Origin: a gamma proteobacterium NOR5-3
Lineage (GTDB): Bacteria > Pseudomonadota > Gammaproteobacteria > Pseudomonadales > Halieaceae
Direction: 5' to 3'
Length of the DNA stretch: 64,000 nt
NCBI GenBank assembly: GCA_000158155.1
Contig: DS999405.1
Location: 381,811-445,810, forward strand
The notes beneath the pieces are model-generated. The model was not told the origin of the DNA. It saw only the letters and a list, made by a program, of their open reading frames with translations, and searched no databases. The translations under genes and the position numbers were made by a program. Below are positions 25,735 to 35,027 of this stretch, piece after piece (within the stretch, counting starts at the first letter, position 1; each line of letters begins with the position of its first letter).

Positions 25735-26346
25735 TTAGCGTCGCGTCTGAATCAGCGTGCCGAGCTGCTGCAGGTACACGACCAGCGCATCGATCTCTTT
25801 TTTGCCCGCGACTGCGCTGGCAGCGCCCGCGATATCAGCGTCGGTGTAGGGCACGCCCAGAGTCCTAAGAGTGCCCATTTTTTTCGGGGTTAGTTCGCCA
25901 TTGATGTCATTTTCAAACAACCAGGGAAACGCGGGCATGTTGGACTCGGGTACCACATCTCTTGGGTTGTACAGGTGCGCTCGATGCCAGGCATCGGAAT
26001 AGCGCTGACCCACGCGCGCCAAATCCGGGCCGGTACGCTTTGAGCCAAAGAGGAAGGGGTGATCGTAGACTGATTCTCCGGCCACAGAATAATGCCCGTA
26101 ACGCTCAGTTTCGGCCCGCAGAGGACGGATCATCTGGGAGTGGCAGGTGTTGCAACCCTCCCGTATGTAGATGTCGCGGCCTTCCAGAGCCATCGCCGTG
26201 TAGGGTTTTAGCCCCGCTACGGGTTCGGCCAGCTTTTTCGAAAAGATCATGGGGACCAGTTCTACCAGCGTTCCAAAGCTGATCGCCACAATGATCAGAA
26301 CGATGAGCAGGGGAACGCTTTTTTCGATTTTCTCATGAGATGACAT
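25735..26346 (-). CDS. ccoO: cbb3-type cytochrome c oxidase monohaem subunit CcoO
   Basis: 203 residues. An N-terminal membrane helix ([23 protein letters not shown]) is followed by a periplasmic cytochrome c domain. The haem motif [20 protein letters not shown] at about residue 65 matches the CcoO family, as do [16 protein letters not shown] and the [10 protein letters not shown] ligand loop. It lies 12 nt after ccoN. Confidence 0.96.
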   Translation of the reverse strand: MSSHEKIEKSVPLLIVLIIVAISFGTLVELVPMIFSKKLAEPVAGLKPYTAMALEGRDIYIREGCNTCHSQMIRPLRAETERYGHYSVAGESVYDHPFLFGSKRTGPDLARVGQRYSDAWHRAHLYNPRDVVPESNMPAFPWLFENDINGELTPKKMGTLRTLGVPYTDADIAGAASAVAGKKEIDALVVYLQQLGTLIQTRR

Positions 26347-26358
26347 GGGGTTCGCTCC

Positions 26359-27795
26359 TTAAGCCGCTGCAGCTGCAGGCGCCGCTGCGGGCGCTTCTTT
26401 GCGAATTGTCATAAAGACGTTGTAAGCCATGATGAGCATGCCGCCGAGGAATATAGCGCCACCGAGGACTCGCACGATCCAACCCGGATAGCTGGCGACC
26501 ACAGACTCTACAAAGGCGTAGGTGAGTGTGCCGTCCTGGTTGTAGGCACGCCACATAAGACCCTGCATGATGCCGTTCACCCAAAGTGCGGCAATGTAAA
26601 GAACGGTACCAATGGTAGACATCCAGAAATGCACGTTGATGAGATTGGTGCTGTACATCTCCTCTTTACCGTAAAGCTTGGGTATCAGGTGGTACAGGCA
26701 GCCGATGGAGATCATTGCCACCCAGCCCAAAGCGCCGGAGTGCACGTGGCCGATCGTCCAGTCGGTGTAGTGCGACAGGGAGTTCACCGTCTTGATGGAC
26801 ATCATGGGTCCCTCAAAGGTGGACATGCCGTAGAAGGAGAGGCTTACCACCATAAAGCGCAGGATGGGGTCGTGGCGTAATTTATGCCAGGCGCCGGACA
26901 GGGTCATGATGCCGTTGATCATTCCGCCCCAGGAAGGCGCAAGCAGTATCAAACTCATGACCATACCCAGGCTCTGTGCCCAATCGGGAAGAGTCGTGTA
27001 GTGCAGGTGGTGAGGTCCGGCCCAGATATAAACCGACACCAGCGCCCAGAAGTGGACGATGGACAGACGGTAGGAGTAAACCGGGCGTTCCGCTTGCTTG
27101 GGTACAAAGTAGTACATCATGCCTAGGAAGCCGGCGGTCAGGAAGAAGCCCACCGCATTATGGCCGTACCACCACTGCACCATGGCGTCTACGGTACCCG
27201 CGTAAGCCGAGTAAGACTTGAGCGTCATACCTACGGGAAGAGCGGCGCTGTTTAACAGGTGTAGGACAGCGACGGTCACAATGAAGGCACCAAAAAACCA
27301 GTTCGCCACATAAATATGGCTGGTCTTACGTTTGACCAGTGTGCCGAAGAAAACCACCGCATAGGACACCCAAACAATTGTGATCAGGATGTCGATAGGC
27401 CATTCCAGTTCCGCGTATTCTTTTGAACTTGTGTAGCCAAGAGGCAGTGTTATGGCCGCAAGAACAATCACAGCCTGCCAGCCCCAAAACGTAAATGCCG
27501 CCAGCTTGTCGGAAATGAGTCTCGCCTGAGTGGTCCGCTGGACTACGTAATAGGAGGTGGCAAACAAAGCGCAACCTCCGAAGGCAAAAATTACCGCGTT
27601 GGTGTGTAAGGGACGTAAGCGTCCGAAGCTGGTCCAGGGTAAGCCCAGATTCAGTGCTGGCCAGACAAGTTCTGCGGCGATGTAAACGCCGACAAACATG
27701 CCCACAATGCCCCAGACCACGGTCATGATCGCAAATTGTCGTACAACCTTATAGTTGTAGACAGGGTGTTCCAGTGCTGCGTTCAGTTCGCTCAT
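26359..27795 (-). CDS. ccoN: cbb3-type cytochrome c oxidase catalytic subunit CcoN
   Basis: 478 residues and 12 membrane segments; haem-copper oxidase of the C type, reducing oxygen with high affinity. Haem and copper ligand histidines are visible in [31 protein letters not shown] (HNAV, the Cu-B site with its Tyr), [17 protein letters not shown] (Cu-B histidine pair), and [17 protein letters not shown] (haem ligands). The C-terminal tail is Ala-rich. It opens the block ccoN-O-Q-P-G-H-I-S. No good FNR box lies directly upstream. Confidence 0.97.
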   Translation of the reverse strand: MSELNAALEHPVYNYKVVRQFAIMTVVWGIVGMFVGVYIAAELVWPALNLGLPWTSFGRLRPLHTNAVIFAFGGCALFATSYYVVQRTTQARLISDKLAAFTFWGWQAVIVLAAITLPLGYTSSKEYAELEWPIDILITIVWVSYAVVFFGTLVKRKTSHIYVANWFFGAFIVTVAVLHLLNSAALPVGMTLKSYSAYAGTVDAMVQWWYGHNAVGFFLTAGFLGMMYYFVPKQAERPVYSYRLSIVHFWALVSVYIWAGPHHLHYTTLPDWAQSLGMVMSLILLAPSWGGMINGIMTLSGAWHKLRHDPILRFMVVSLSFYGMSTFEGPMMSIKTVNSLSHYTDWTIGHVHSGALGWVAMISIGCLYHLIPKLYGKEEMYSTNLINVHFWMSTIGTVLYIAALWVNGIMQGLMWRAYNQDGTLTYAFVESVVASYPGWIVRVLGGAIFLGGMLIMAYNVFMTIRKEAPAAAPAAAAA

Positions 27796-27933
27796 GCTTG
27801 TTACCTGTAGTCCCTGTAAGTCCCTGTTGATCCGCGAAAACCACGGCGATCAATGTGATGATCTGTTGAATCCTTGCTGCGGTGGCGCGCGCTCACCTGC
27901 CGCTATTCGTGCCCCTATTAATAGCGTATTTCT

Positions 27934-28542
27934 CTAACCATCGGTAAACGCGGGCGCAGCCCCAAAGTCCCAGGCCAGAATGGATATCACCATGATGGAC
28001 ACAAGAAGCACCAGGCCAATGGCCAAAATAGCGCTGGAGAATAGGAATCCGCGTTCCTGGGGAATATCCATGACGATGGGAATGCCCAGATACATGAGGT
28101 ACACCGCCCAGCTGATGGCAACGACCCCGATCAAAAGATCGACCCAAAGCACGGGATGAAATCCCACCAAACCCAATATGAAAAGCGGGGTGGCCGTCAG
28201 CCCGGCGATCATAATGCCCTTGGCAATGGTTGAACGCTCTGCACCGTAGGTGCTGGACATCCAGTGTATCGCGTAACCGATAGCGGCCACACTGGCCACC
28301 ATCACGCAGTAAAAAAGAATGTTGACCTGCATAGCGCTGGCGTCGGTCAGCTTGATGACCTCGTTGTAGCTGCCTACGGTCCAACCCACATGGCTCGTGC
28401 CCCAGTACCAGGCAATCGCCGGAAGCAGAGCGAACACAAAGGGGTAAATCACCAAAAGGTTTTGTGAGCTTTCGGGCAGGTCAGCGATGCTTTGCCACTG
28501 CTGTTTTGGTTTGAACAGCAGTCCAAAAGTGTGCTGGATCAT
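27934..28542 (-). CDS. Yip1-family membrane protein
   Basis: 202 residues with five hydrophobic segments. The N-terminus MIQHTFGLLFKPKQQWQSIAD is the usual start of the bacterial Yip1 domain (F.P...W..I). The segments AGLTATPLFILGLVGFHPVLWVDLL and YLMYLGIPIVMDIPQERGFLFSSAI match the family, including its conserved Y-L-GIP. The function in bacteria is unknown. It lies 138 bp upstream of ccoN on the same strand and has its own FNR-type promoter, so it may be the first gene of the cco transcript. Confidence 0.85.
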   Translation of the reverse strand: MIQHTFGLLFKPKQQWQSIADLPESSQNLLVIYPFVFALLPAIAWYWGTSHVGWTVGSYNEVIKLTDASAMQVNILFYCVMVASVAAIGYAIHWMSSTYGAERSTIAKGIMIAGLTATPLFILGLVGFHPVLWVDLLIGVVAISWAVYLMYLGIPIVMDIPQERGFLFSSAILAIGLVLLVSIMVISILAWDFGAAPAFTDG

Positions 28543-28579
28543 TGTTTGTTATCCCCCGGTGTACCCTGTGACAGGCGGC

Positions 28580-28585
28580 ATTTTA
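28580..28585 (-). promoter_or_regulatory. -10 element of the Yip1-family gene
   Basis: TAAAAT on the minus strand (5 of 6). It puts the transcript start near 28573, leaving a leader of about 30 nt before the ATG. Confidence 0.65.
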
Positions 28586-28606
28586 ATCAAGTCGCCGCGG
28601 TATTCT

Positions 28607-28620
28607 TTGACCTGCATCAA
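28607..28620 (-). promoter_or_regulatory. FNR/ANR box upstream of the Yip1-family gene and ccoNOQP
   Basis: TTGACCTGCATCAA (read on the plus strand) matches TTGAT-N4-ATCAA at 9 of 10 positions. Its centre is about 41 bp from the predicted start at 28573, a class II position. It is the nearest good box to the cbb3 oxidase genes. Confidence 0.75.
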
Positions 28621-28678
28621 TAACCTGTGCAAGTACCCTGATTGAGTGTTGTGTCGTGCCTTGGCGGCGGTCGTATAA

Positions 28679-29455
28679 CTAGCGTGCGTCTGCGACTTTG
28701 CGCAACGCTTCTATGTCGAGAATCTCGATCTCTTTGTTTTCTACATCTAATACCTTTAACTTCTGTAACCGGCTGAATACGCGACTGACGGTCTCTACGG
28801 TGAGGCCCAGGTAGTTACCGATGTCCACGCGGGACATACTGAGCCGAAACTGTGTGGCACTGAGTTGTCGTCGTGCGTTTCGGGTCGAGACGCTCAGAAG
28901 CAACGCGGCTACCCGTTCATCAGCAGAGCTTTTGGACAGTAGCGTTATCAGTTGTTGGTCTTCGGTAATTTCACGGCTCATCAGCTGGAAAAAGTGCCGT
29001 TGGAGCTGCGGCATACTGGCGCTGAGTTTTTCCAGAGAGCTGAAGGGGATTTCGCAAACCGACGCGGTTTCCAGGGCCTTTGCCGAAGAGGCGTGGGCAT
29101 TGTTACTGATGCCGTCCATGCCGAGAATTTCGCCGGGGAAATAGAAGCCGGTAACCTGCTCCCGTCCATCATCTGTGGTGCGATACGCCTTGATAGTTCC
29201 CGAGCGCACAGCAAAGACCGACTGGAAATCATCACTTTCGCGATAGAGGTGCTGTCCTTTTTGCAGCGGCTTACTGCGTTGAACAATCCTGTCGAGTTCG
29301 TCTATCTCTGCTGTTTCCAGTGAGAAGGGCAGACAGATGGCACTGAGCCGGCAATTGTTGCAATTAACCTGAAAATCGTGGGTGCATGACGCCGCCGACG
29401 GATTGTCCAATTCCAGATCTATAAGTCGCGTATTCACAGCTGTTCTCATCCCCAT
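28679..29455 (-). CDS. fnr: FNR/ANR-type oxygen-sensing transcription regulator
   Basis: 258 residues from the ATG at 29455. The frame stays open to 29482, but the predicted promoter lies just upstream of 29455. The cluster cysteines are C32-x2-C35-x5-C41 (NCNNCRLSAIC) and C134 (TASVCEIPF), so it should carry an oxygen-labile 4Fe-4S cluster. A cNMP-binding-like fold follows, then a winged helix whose recognition helix (GLTVETVSRVFSRLQ) keeps the E-xx-SR residues that read TTGAT. It is the likely regulator of the three boxes found near ompW, hemN and the Yip1 gene. Confidence 0.95.
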   Translation of the reverse strand: MGMRTAVNTRLIDLELDNPSAASCTHDFQVNCNNCRLSAICLPFSLETAEIDELDRIVQRSKPLQKGQHLYRESDDFQSVFAVRSGTIKAYRTTDDGREQVTGFYFPGEILGMDGISNNAHASSAKALETASVCEIPFSSLEKLSASMPQLQRHFFQLMSREITEDQQLITLLSKSSADERVAALLLSVSTRNARRQLSATQFRLSMSRVDIGNYLGLTVETVSRVFSRLQKLKVLDVENKEIEILDIEALRKVADAR

Positions 29456-29469
29456 ACCGGCTGAGTGAC

Positions 29470-29498
29470 AAGTTAGCGACACCGGTGAAAAGTGTCAA
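29470..29498 (-). promoter_or_regulatory. Sigma-70 promoter of fnr
   Basis: On the minus strand a perfect -35 TTGACA (29493-29498) and TAACTT (29470-29475) are spaced by 17 bp. The start would be near 29463, giving a very short leader. The same TTGAC forms a poor half FNR site (TTGAC-ACTT-TTCAC, 7 of 10), so autoregulation is only possible. Confidence 0.55.
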
Positions 29499-29522
29499 CC
29501 ACGCTTTACATTGATCTTTGGA

Positions 29523-30956
29523 TTACACCGTGGCTGAAAATTTTGCTTTGCCGCTTTGGCTATGATGTTCGAGGTATTCGTCGAAGGGCATGCACAGGTT
29601 TCGAAGAAAGGGCCTCCCCGCAGCGGTGACCTGTAATCGCCCATTTTCGAGGGTTATCAGTCGGTCTTCAAAGGCACACTCGAGTTCCGCAAGCGCCTGC
29701 TTGAAGTGGGCAAGGAAGTCGATGCCAAACTCCTTCTCAACCTCTGCGATATCCAGACTCAGATCACAGATGAGTGACATGATGACCCGACGTCGAAGCT
29801 TGTCCTCACGGTTAATCAAATAACCCTTGGTGATGGGAAGCTGCCCGGCGTCCAGCAATTGGTAGTACTGCGGCAGATCCCGGGCGTTCTGCAGATAAAA
29901 GTCGCCCATCTGGCTTATGGAGGAGACTCCCAGCCCCAGGAGATCGTCGGCCAGTTGTAGCGAGTAACCCTGGAAATTTCGCTGTAGACGGGTTTCCCCC
30001 TGAGCCTTGGCCAGATCGTCGTCAGGTAAAACGTAATGATCCATGCCGATATAGCGATAGCCCGCGTCCTGCAACGTCGCGCTGATCATTTGCGCAAGGA
30101 GTAACTTCTCTTCAGGTTCCGGAAGGCTATGACGATCAATGGAGCGCTGCGGTAAAAAACGCTCCGGCAGGTGCGCGTAGTTGTAACAGGCAATGCGGTC
30201 CGGCCGCAGACTGATTACCTTGCGCAGGGTCTCGGCCATACTCAGGTGGTCCTGGTAGGGCAGTCCGTATATCAGATCGAAACTCAGGGATCGGAATCCG
30301 TGCGCACGTACGGCGGACACAAGATCGGCCACCTGTCGGTAGGGCTGGATCCGGTTCACTGCTTTTTGCACGGCGGGGTCAAAGTCCTGCACGCCAAGGC
30401 TGATGCGATTAAAGCCAACACCTTTGAGCAGCGCGATGGTAGCCGGAGAAACAGTTCTGGGGTCTATCTCGATAGAGTACTCGCGATAACCCTTGTCCAG
30501 CAGTCGAAAGCGACTTGCCAGGTTGTGCATCAGTTCGGTGACTTCACCATCGTTGAGGTAAGTAGGCGTGCCACCCCCCCAATGCATTTGGGTCACGGGA
30601 CGGTTTTTGCCAACCAGCTGACTTTGCATGTCGAGCTCTTTTGTGAGCTCGTTGATGTAGTGTGCAGCGACACCTTCCTTACGCGTTACCACCTTATTGC
30701 AGCCGCAGTAATAACAAATGTCATGACAGAAAGGCAGGTGCACGTAGAGCGACAAGGCATCCGCATGGCTGTCTTTGCGGGCTTGCCAGTTGCGGTAGCG
30801 GTTGAGTTCGAAGTCTTCGGAAAACTGCGGAGCGGTGGGATAAGAGGTGTAGCGGGGTCCGCTGGTCGCGTATTTGCGGGCCATCTCCATGCCGGCTTCC
30901 CATTCGGCGGGAAGGCGCTGTGCTTGAGCACCGGTGGTTCCTATAATTTGATTCAT
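29523..30956 (-). CDS. hemN: Oxygen-independent coproporphyrinogen III dehydrogenase
   Basis: 477 residues from the ATG at 30956 (MNQIIGTTGAQAQ); an earlier in-frame start at 31028 would lie over the FNR box. It is a radical-SAM enzyme that makes protoporphyrinogen IX without oxygen. Seen are the family mark YATSGPRYTSYPTAPQFSEDF, the cluster motif CHDICYYCGCNKV (C-x3-C-x2-C, at about residue 80), the GGGTPTYL glycine-rich SAM site, and the C-terminal HemN domain. Haem supply under low oxygen fits its position next to fnr and cbb3 oxidase genes and its FNR-type promoter. Confidence 0.96.
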   Translation of the reverse strand: MNQIIGTTGAQAQRLPAEWEAGMEMARKYATSGPRYTSYPTAPQFSEDFELNRYRNWQARKDSHADALSLYVHLPFCHDICYYCGCNKVVTRKEGVAAHYINELTKELDMQSQLVGKNRPVTQMHWGGGTPTYLNDGEVTELMHNLASRFRLLDKGYREYSIEIDPRTVSPATIALLKGVGFNRISLGVQDFDPAVQKAVNRIQPYRQVADLVSAVRAHGFRSLSFDLIYGLPYQDHLSMAETLRKVISLRPDRIACYNYAHLPERFLPQRSIDRHSLPEPEEKLLLAQMISATLQDAGYRYIGMDHYVLPDDDLAKAQGETRLQRNFQGYSLQLADDLLGLGVSSISQMGDFYLQNARDLPQYYQLLDAGQLPITKGYLINREDKLRRRVIMSLICDLSLDIAEVEKEFGIDFLAHFKQALAELECAFEDRLITLENGRLQVTAAGRPFLRNLCMPFDEYLEHHSQSGKAKFSATV

Positions 30957-30991
30957 TGTCAGTGCTTTGCCAGTCGTCATCCTAAAACGGT

Positions 30992-30997
30992 AGGCTA
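30992..30997 (-). promoter_or_regulatory. -10 element of hemN
   Basis: TAGCCT on the minus strand keeps the key T-A and final T. It is placed so that the FNR box centre is at -41.5 and transcription starts near 30985, 29 nt before the ATG. Confidence 0.5.
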
Positions 30998-31019
30998 GCA
31001 GCAGATGCAGGCGCTGATG

Positions 31020-31033
31020 TTGATCCACGTCAA
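31020..31033 (-). promoter_or_regulatory. FNR/ANR box of hemN
   Basis: TTGATCCACGTCAA (plus strand reading) is a 9-of-10 match to TTGAT-N4-ATCAA and fits the Pseudomonas ANR variant with GTCAA. It lies in the 102-bp gap between the c-di-GMP protein gene and hemN, at class II distance from the predicted start. Confidence 0.8.
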
Positions 31034-31058
31034 CGCCGGAGACTTAAGTCACGGTGAA

Positions 31059-34000
31059 TCAGGTTTCGAGATTCGCGAGTTCTTTTGTGACCTCATGGAG
31101 TTCCCGGGGCATGCCGATACCCCAGCCCTGGAGATAATCAATGCCAATCTCTCGCAGGGCGGGAACGATTTCCAGATTCTCTACACACTCCGCAACGGTC
31201 TTTTGCCCCAGAAAATGCGCCAGATCATTGATGGACTTGGTCATGGCGTAATCCGTGGCATTGTTGTGAATGTCCGTAATAAAAGTGCCATCGATTTTCA
31301 CATAATCCACCGGCAGCTCTTTGAGGTACTTGTGGCTCGCAAGCCCCGTGCCGAAGTCATCGAGGGAGAACTTGCAGCCAATGTTCTTTAGCGTGCGGAC
31401 GAAGTCAGCCGCCCGGGGCAGGTTGTCGATAGCACCGGTTTCGGTGATTTCAAAGCACAGCTTACTTGTGCCAACACCGTATTCCGAAATTTGCTCCAGC
31501 ACATAATCAAGGAAGTCGTTATTGGTAATACTGGTGCCAGACAGGTTGATGGAGAGCTCGGGAACCTCTTTTTGGCTATCCATCAGTAGCGATATCCAGG
31601 AGAACGTTTCCTTGAGTACCCAGCGGTCGACCAACGTGACATAGCCAAAGCGCTCTGCCGACATAATGAAGTCCTGCGGTGATTGCAGCTCGCCATTGTC
31701 GTCTCGTAGCGACAAGAGTATCTCGTAGTGATGCTTTGCACCTTCGCGGCCGTCCACGGCACTTTGCACGATGGGTTGTGCGCGTAGTACCAGGCTGTCT
31801 GTGGACATGGCGTCATCCAGCTGCTTACGGGAGCTGGCGCGCTCAAGCTTGTAGTTCATGACCTCTTCCTGGTCGGTATCGAATACCACGACCTGATCTT
31901 TGCCCTGGGTCTTGGCCAGGGTCAGGGCCTGGCGCGCCTGCTGGGTAATAGAGGCGGGGCTGGCGCTGGTTTGCAGCACGCTGGCAACACCTATGGACAC
32001 GGTGAAAGACACCAGCTCGCCACTGATGTTGAGACTGCTTGAGGCAATGTCGGTGCGAATCTTATCGGCGATCCGGCGGGCTTCATCGCTATCGCGATAG
32101 GTGAGGAGAATGCCGAATTCATCCCCTTCCATTCTTGCGGTGAGTGCCCGGCGATCATTGATCTGCGCCAGTAACCGTCCGAATTCGTTCAGCACCTGGT
32201 CGCCGCTGGTGTCGTCAAACACATCGTTAACCAGTGCAAAGTTGTCGATATCCAGCAACAGAAAAGCATGCTCACTGCCTTTTGCCTGAGCGTGCCGGAG
32301 TGTGCGCTGAAGTTGGTACAGTAGCGATTCACCGTTAATGAGCTGCGTGACGCTGTCGCGGTTTCTATCAAAACTCAGCGTCTTCTGAGCCTGCTCCAGA
32401 GTCCCGAACATGCTCTGATCCAGTACCGACATTTCGTCGACGGGGGTCGGCATCTGTGCTCCGCGACTGAGCTGCCGGGCCAGCTGAATGGCACTCATTT
32501 CGGCGATTTTCTGACCGCGTTCATTGACGAAGGCAAATTGGTCCCGATCTTCACTGATCCAAACCAGACGCATTTTTCGTTGTCGGCCATCTTTGCCGCG
32601 ATAGCGCAGCTTTGCTCCGGGCTCCAGGGCTTCCACGCGCTTAAGCCAGCGCCGCAGGCGGGGAAGCTGCTCTACGCGCTGGGAATCGGGTGGGCGTTGT
32701 ACGGCGGCCCGGGGGCTATAGCGGGTGGTATCAACCGGCGCTTTGCCTGTGATGACTGCGTTAATTCTGCGCAGAGCACTCTCGTGAGCCACAGAGCCGG
32801 GGTTTGAACTATTGAGTCTCCGATTGAGCGCCTGCAGACGTTGTTGAACTTCCCGGACTTCGGGCTCTGGTACACCGCCCTCACTGGACTCCCGGAAGTC
32901 GTCCACCAGGGTGCGCAGTAGTGCTTCCTCTTCCTTCCAGGCAATGCTCTCTTCGCCGTCGCGCAGCGCAATCTGCACAAGCGCTGAGCGCCAGCCGCCA
33001 TCAAGCAGATCCACGAGTGCACGGGGGGCCCGTTCTTTATCCAGATTTCGGTCCAGCAGGCGCTCAACACTTCGCTGCGCCTGATTCAGTCGCTCCTGCC
33101 CCTGAAGTCCGCTGATTACGCGCTCAATGTTTCTATCCAGGGACCGGGTCTGCTGCGACAGAAGTGTATCCAGTTCACTCTGAGCCTCGGAGAAAACAGC
33201 GCTATCGTCGATGTAGTCTTCGGCGACGCGTTCAACCACGGCCGCGACTTTCTTTTGCAAAGACCGGTTAAGCGTGTGGTCCGCGCTCGCCAGTCTGGAG
33301 ATCTTGTCCAGCAGCTTGTGCGCCGGGTGTTCCGGTTGGGCGAAGAAGCGCGGCTCCTGCAGCGACAGGCGGGCAAGGGGCACGCGCAATCGCGCCAGAC
33401 TCGGTGCCATATCATCGCTGACTTCAAAATTGCGGCTGAGTGTTCGAAAAACCGTGTCTACAAAGCTCAGTCGATTGGCGCCATCCGGGTCGAGCTCCGA
33501 GTGGCTGGCCAAGCCGCCATGGTCTTTTACCAGGCTCTCCAGCGGCTGCAGGTCTTCTAAGGAGGCGCTTTGCGGCTGCGATGCTTGAAGGGCGAGCAGA
33601 GCGTTGAGCAGCTGTGCCTGATCCACAGTGGGCGCCACCGCAGGTGCCGCCGCAGCTGTGCCGCCTGTTGCTGACGCTCCCTGAGCGGACGTAGCTGCAT
33701 CTTCTGCGCTGCCGGACACAGCCTCTTTGGCGGGTCCGGCAGCCTCGGACAAGCGCTCTCGATTGGTGTCCAGGGCGCTGATAACAGCGTCGTACATCGC
33801 ATCGTGTTTGCTGCCCGCGCCGGAAGGCCCCGGGCTTCCCTCACCGGAGCTGCCTTTCGAGGCCTCTGAGTCTGCGCTGCGTGCGCCGGCCTCGTTGTTA
33901 CTCGCGTTGCGCTGTGCTGGCTGTGACTCGCGGGACGAAGTACCTACGGGTGTGCTCTGTGTGGGTGGGGTGTCATTGTTTTGCGGTGTTTCGGAGTCAG

Positions 34001-35027
34001 ACCCCGGGCGTGTGCGAACTGTGGACTTGATGATCCGCTTTTCTACGGGATTTAACAAAGAGCCATTTTCCCGAATGTCTTCTTCGAGTCCGGGCTCAAC
34101 CCCGGCCGCGATAAACACGGCGTTGAGCGCCGGGTACAGTTTTTCCAGCGTCGGCGCGTAGGCCTCCCGGAACATAGTGAGGGTGTCCTGAATGACCACG
34201 GGGCTATCGCTGACGTCTTCAAAGGCGTCCATAAATGCCTGCAGCACATAAGCGGGGTGAAAAGGTGTTCGTGCCCGGCGCGGCTCACGGTCGGCGACCA
34301 GGGCGGTACGAATAGTCAGGCTCTCGAGTTCGACGCGATGCTTCTCGATGAGTGCGTTGACTATTTTGTCTACCGCGAGTTTTTGATCCATTTCGTCAAG
34401 GGCGACGAGGTCCAGGTTTCTGGCCGAAGCGGCCTCCAGGTCCGCAAAGGTTTGACCATCGGTTTCTTTTTCCAGAGTTTCCACACTGACAGAGAGGGAT
34501 TTTGAGAACGCCTCAAGAAAATCTTCGCTATTGCGCTTGAGTACGTTCAGCGCGTCGTAGTGTGCATGTTGCCCTGACATTCCGTAGCGTGAGGAAGTTG
34601 ACAGATCGAATAAGCGATCCCCAAGCTCCACCAGAAATCGACGCATTTCCTGGTTCAATTGTTTATGTCCCAGTGCCAGCATCTCACTGATGAGTTGCTC
34701 GGCTTCTTCCGGGCCCGGGAGCCACAGGATGGAATCGGGATCCATAACTTCCAAAACAAGATCCGGTAAATCCTCGTCCGGCGCGACCAGTACTTCGCGG
34801 GAGTTTACTGTCTCAATGCTCCCGGCGATGCTGATATGTGCTTCCTCATCATCGGGCAGGCCAGCTATTATCAGGTGTACTGGCAGTCCCTCGGGAGGCA
34901 GGGGAGAGATCGACTGCTTGGGCCGTAAGAGCAGTGAGCCTGCGTCCGTGATCTCTGCAACACCGGCGAAACGAAGGCCGTCGGGCAACCGAAGATAAGC
35001 GGGTAACGCAAGCCTGTTATTGCTCAT
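31059..35027 (-). CDS. DUF1631-GGDEF-EAL protein (c-di-GMP signalling)
   Basis: 1322 residues. The first 90 residues look PilZ-like (LRFAGVAEITDAGSLLL). A long helical DUF1631 part covers about 95-760 and is broken by a low-complexity Ser/Gly/Ala-rich linker at 340-460. A second small beta domain (about 780-850, KLRYRGKDGRQRKMRLVWI) precedes the GGDEF domain at about 890-1050. Its active loop reads RMEGDEFGIL, so the first Gly is Glu. The EAL domain follows (about 1065-1320): the EAL triad is EIL (HHYEILLSLRD), while NLSGTS, ETGAID, DDFGTGLAS, KIDGTF and the late E and QGWG are kept. It may be a phosphodiesterase with a weak or regulatory GGDEF. It is a single-gene unit. Confidence 0.9.
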   Translation of the reverse strand: MSNNRLALPAYLRLPDGLRFAGVAEITDAGSLLLRPKQSISPLPPEGLPVHLIIAGLPDDEEAHISIAGSIETVNSREVLVAPDEDLPDLVLEVMDPDSILWLPGPEEAEQLISEMLALGHKQLNQEMRRFLVELGDRLFDLSTSSRYGMSGQHAHYDALNVLKRNSEDFLEAFSKSLSVSVETLEKETDGQTFADLEAASARNLDLVALDEMDQKLAVDKIVNALIEKHRVELESLTIRTALVADREPRRARTPFHPAYVLQAFMDAFEDVSDSPVVIQDTLTMFREAYAPTLEKLYPALNAVFIAAGVEPGLEEDIRENGSLLNPVEKRIIKSTVRTRPGSDSETPQNNDTPPTQSTPVGTSSRESQPAQRNASNNEAGARSADSEASKGSSGEGSPGPSGAGSKHDAMYDAVISALDTNRERLSEAAGPAKEAVSGSAEDAATSAQGASATGGTAAAAPAVAPTVDQAQLLNALLALQASQPQSASLEDLQPLESLVKDHGGLASHSELDPDGANRLSFVDTVFRTLSRNFEVSDDMAPSLARLRVPLARLSLQEPRFFAQPEHPAHKLLDKISRLASADHTLNRSLQKKVAAVVERVAEDYIDDSAVFSEAQSELDTLLSQQTRSLDRNIERVISGLQGQERLNQAQRSVERLLDRNLDKERAPRALVDLLDGGWRSALVQIALRDGEESIAWKEEEALLRTLVDDFRESSEGGVPEPEVREVQQRLQALNRRLNSSNPGSVAHESALRRINAVITGKAPVDTTRYSPRAAVQRPPDSQRVEQLPRLRRWLKRVEALEPGAKLRYRGKDGRQRKMRLVWISEDRDQFAFVNERGQKIAEMSAIQLARQLSRGAQMPTPVDEMSVLDQSMFGTLEQAQKTLSFDRNRDSVTQLINGESLLYQLQRTLRHAQAKGSEHAFLLLDIDNFALVNDVFDDTSGDQVLNEFGRLLAQINDRRALTARMEGDEFGILLTYRDSDEARRIADKIRTDIASSSLNISGELVSFTVSIGVASVLQTSASPASITQQARQALTLAKTQGKDQVVVFDTDQEEVMNYKLERASSRKQLDDAMSTDSLVLRAQPIVQSAVDGREGAKHHYEILLSLRDDNGELQSPQDFIMSAERFGYVTLVDRWVLKETFSWISLLMDSQKEVPELSINLSGTSITNNDFLDYVLEQISEYGVGTSKLCFEITETGAIDNLPRAADFVRTLKNIGCKFSLDDFGTGLASHKYLKELPVDYVKIDGTFITDIHNNATDYAMTKSINDLAHFLGQKTVAECVENLEIVPALREIGIDYLQGWGIGMPRELHEVTKELANLET

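Noticed and set aside
27901-27926. Terminator between the Yip1 gene and ccoN (CGCTATT/AATAGCG dyad)
   Set aside because: The dyad is AT-rich with a long loop and no T-run on the minus strand, so it was not listed as a terminator.
29493-29506. FNR autoregulatory box before fnr
   Set aside because: TTGAC-ACTT-TTCAC matches only 7 of 10 and its better half is explained by a perfect -35 hexamer.
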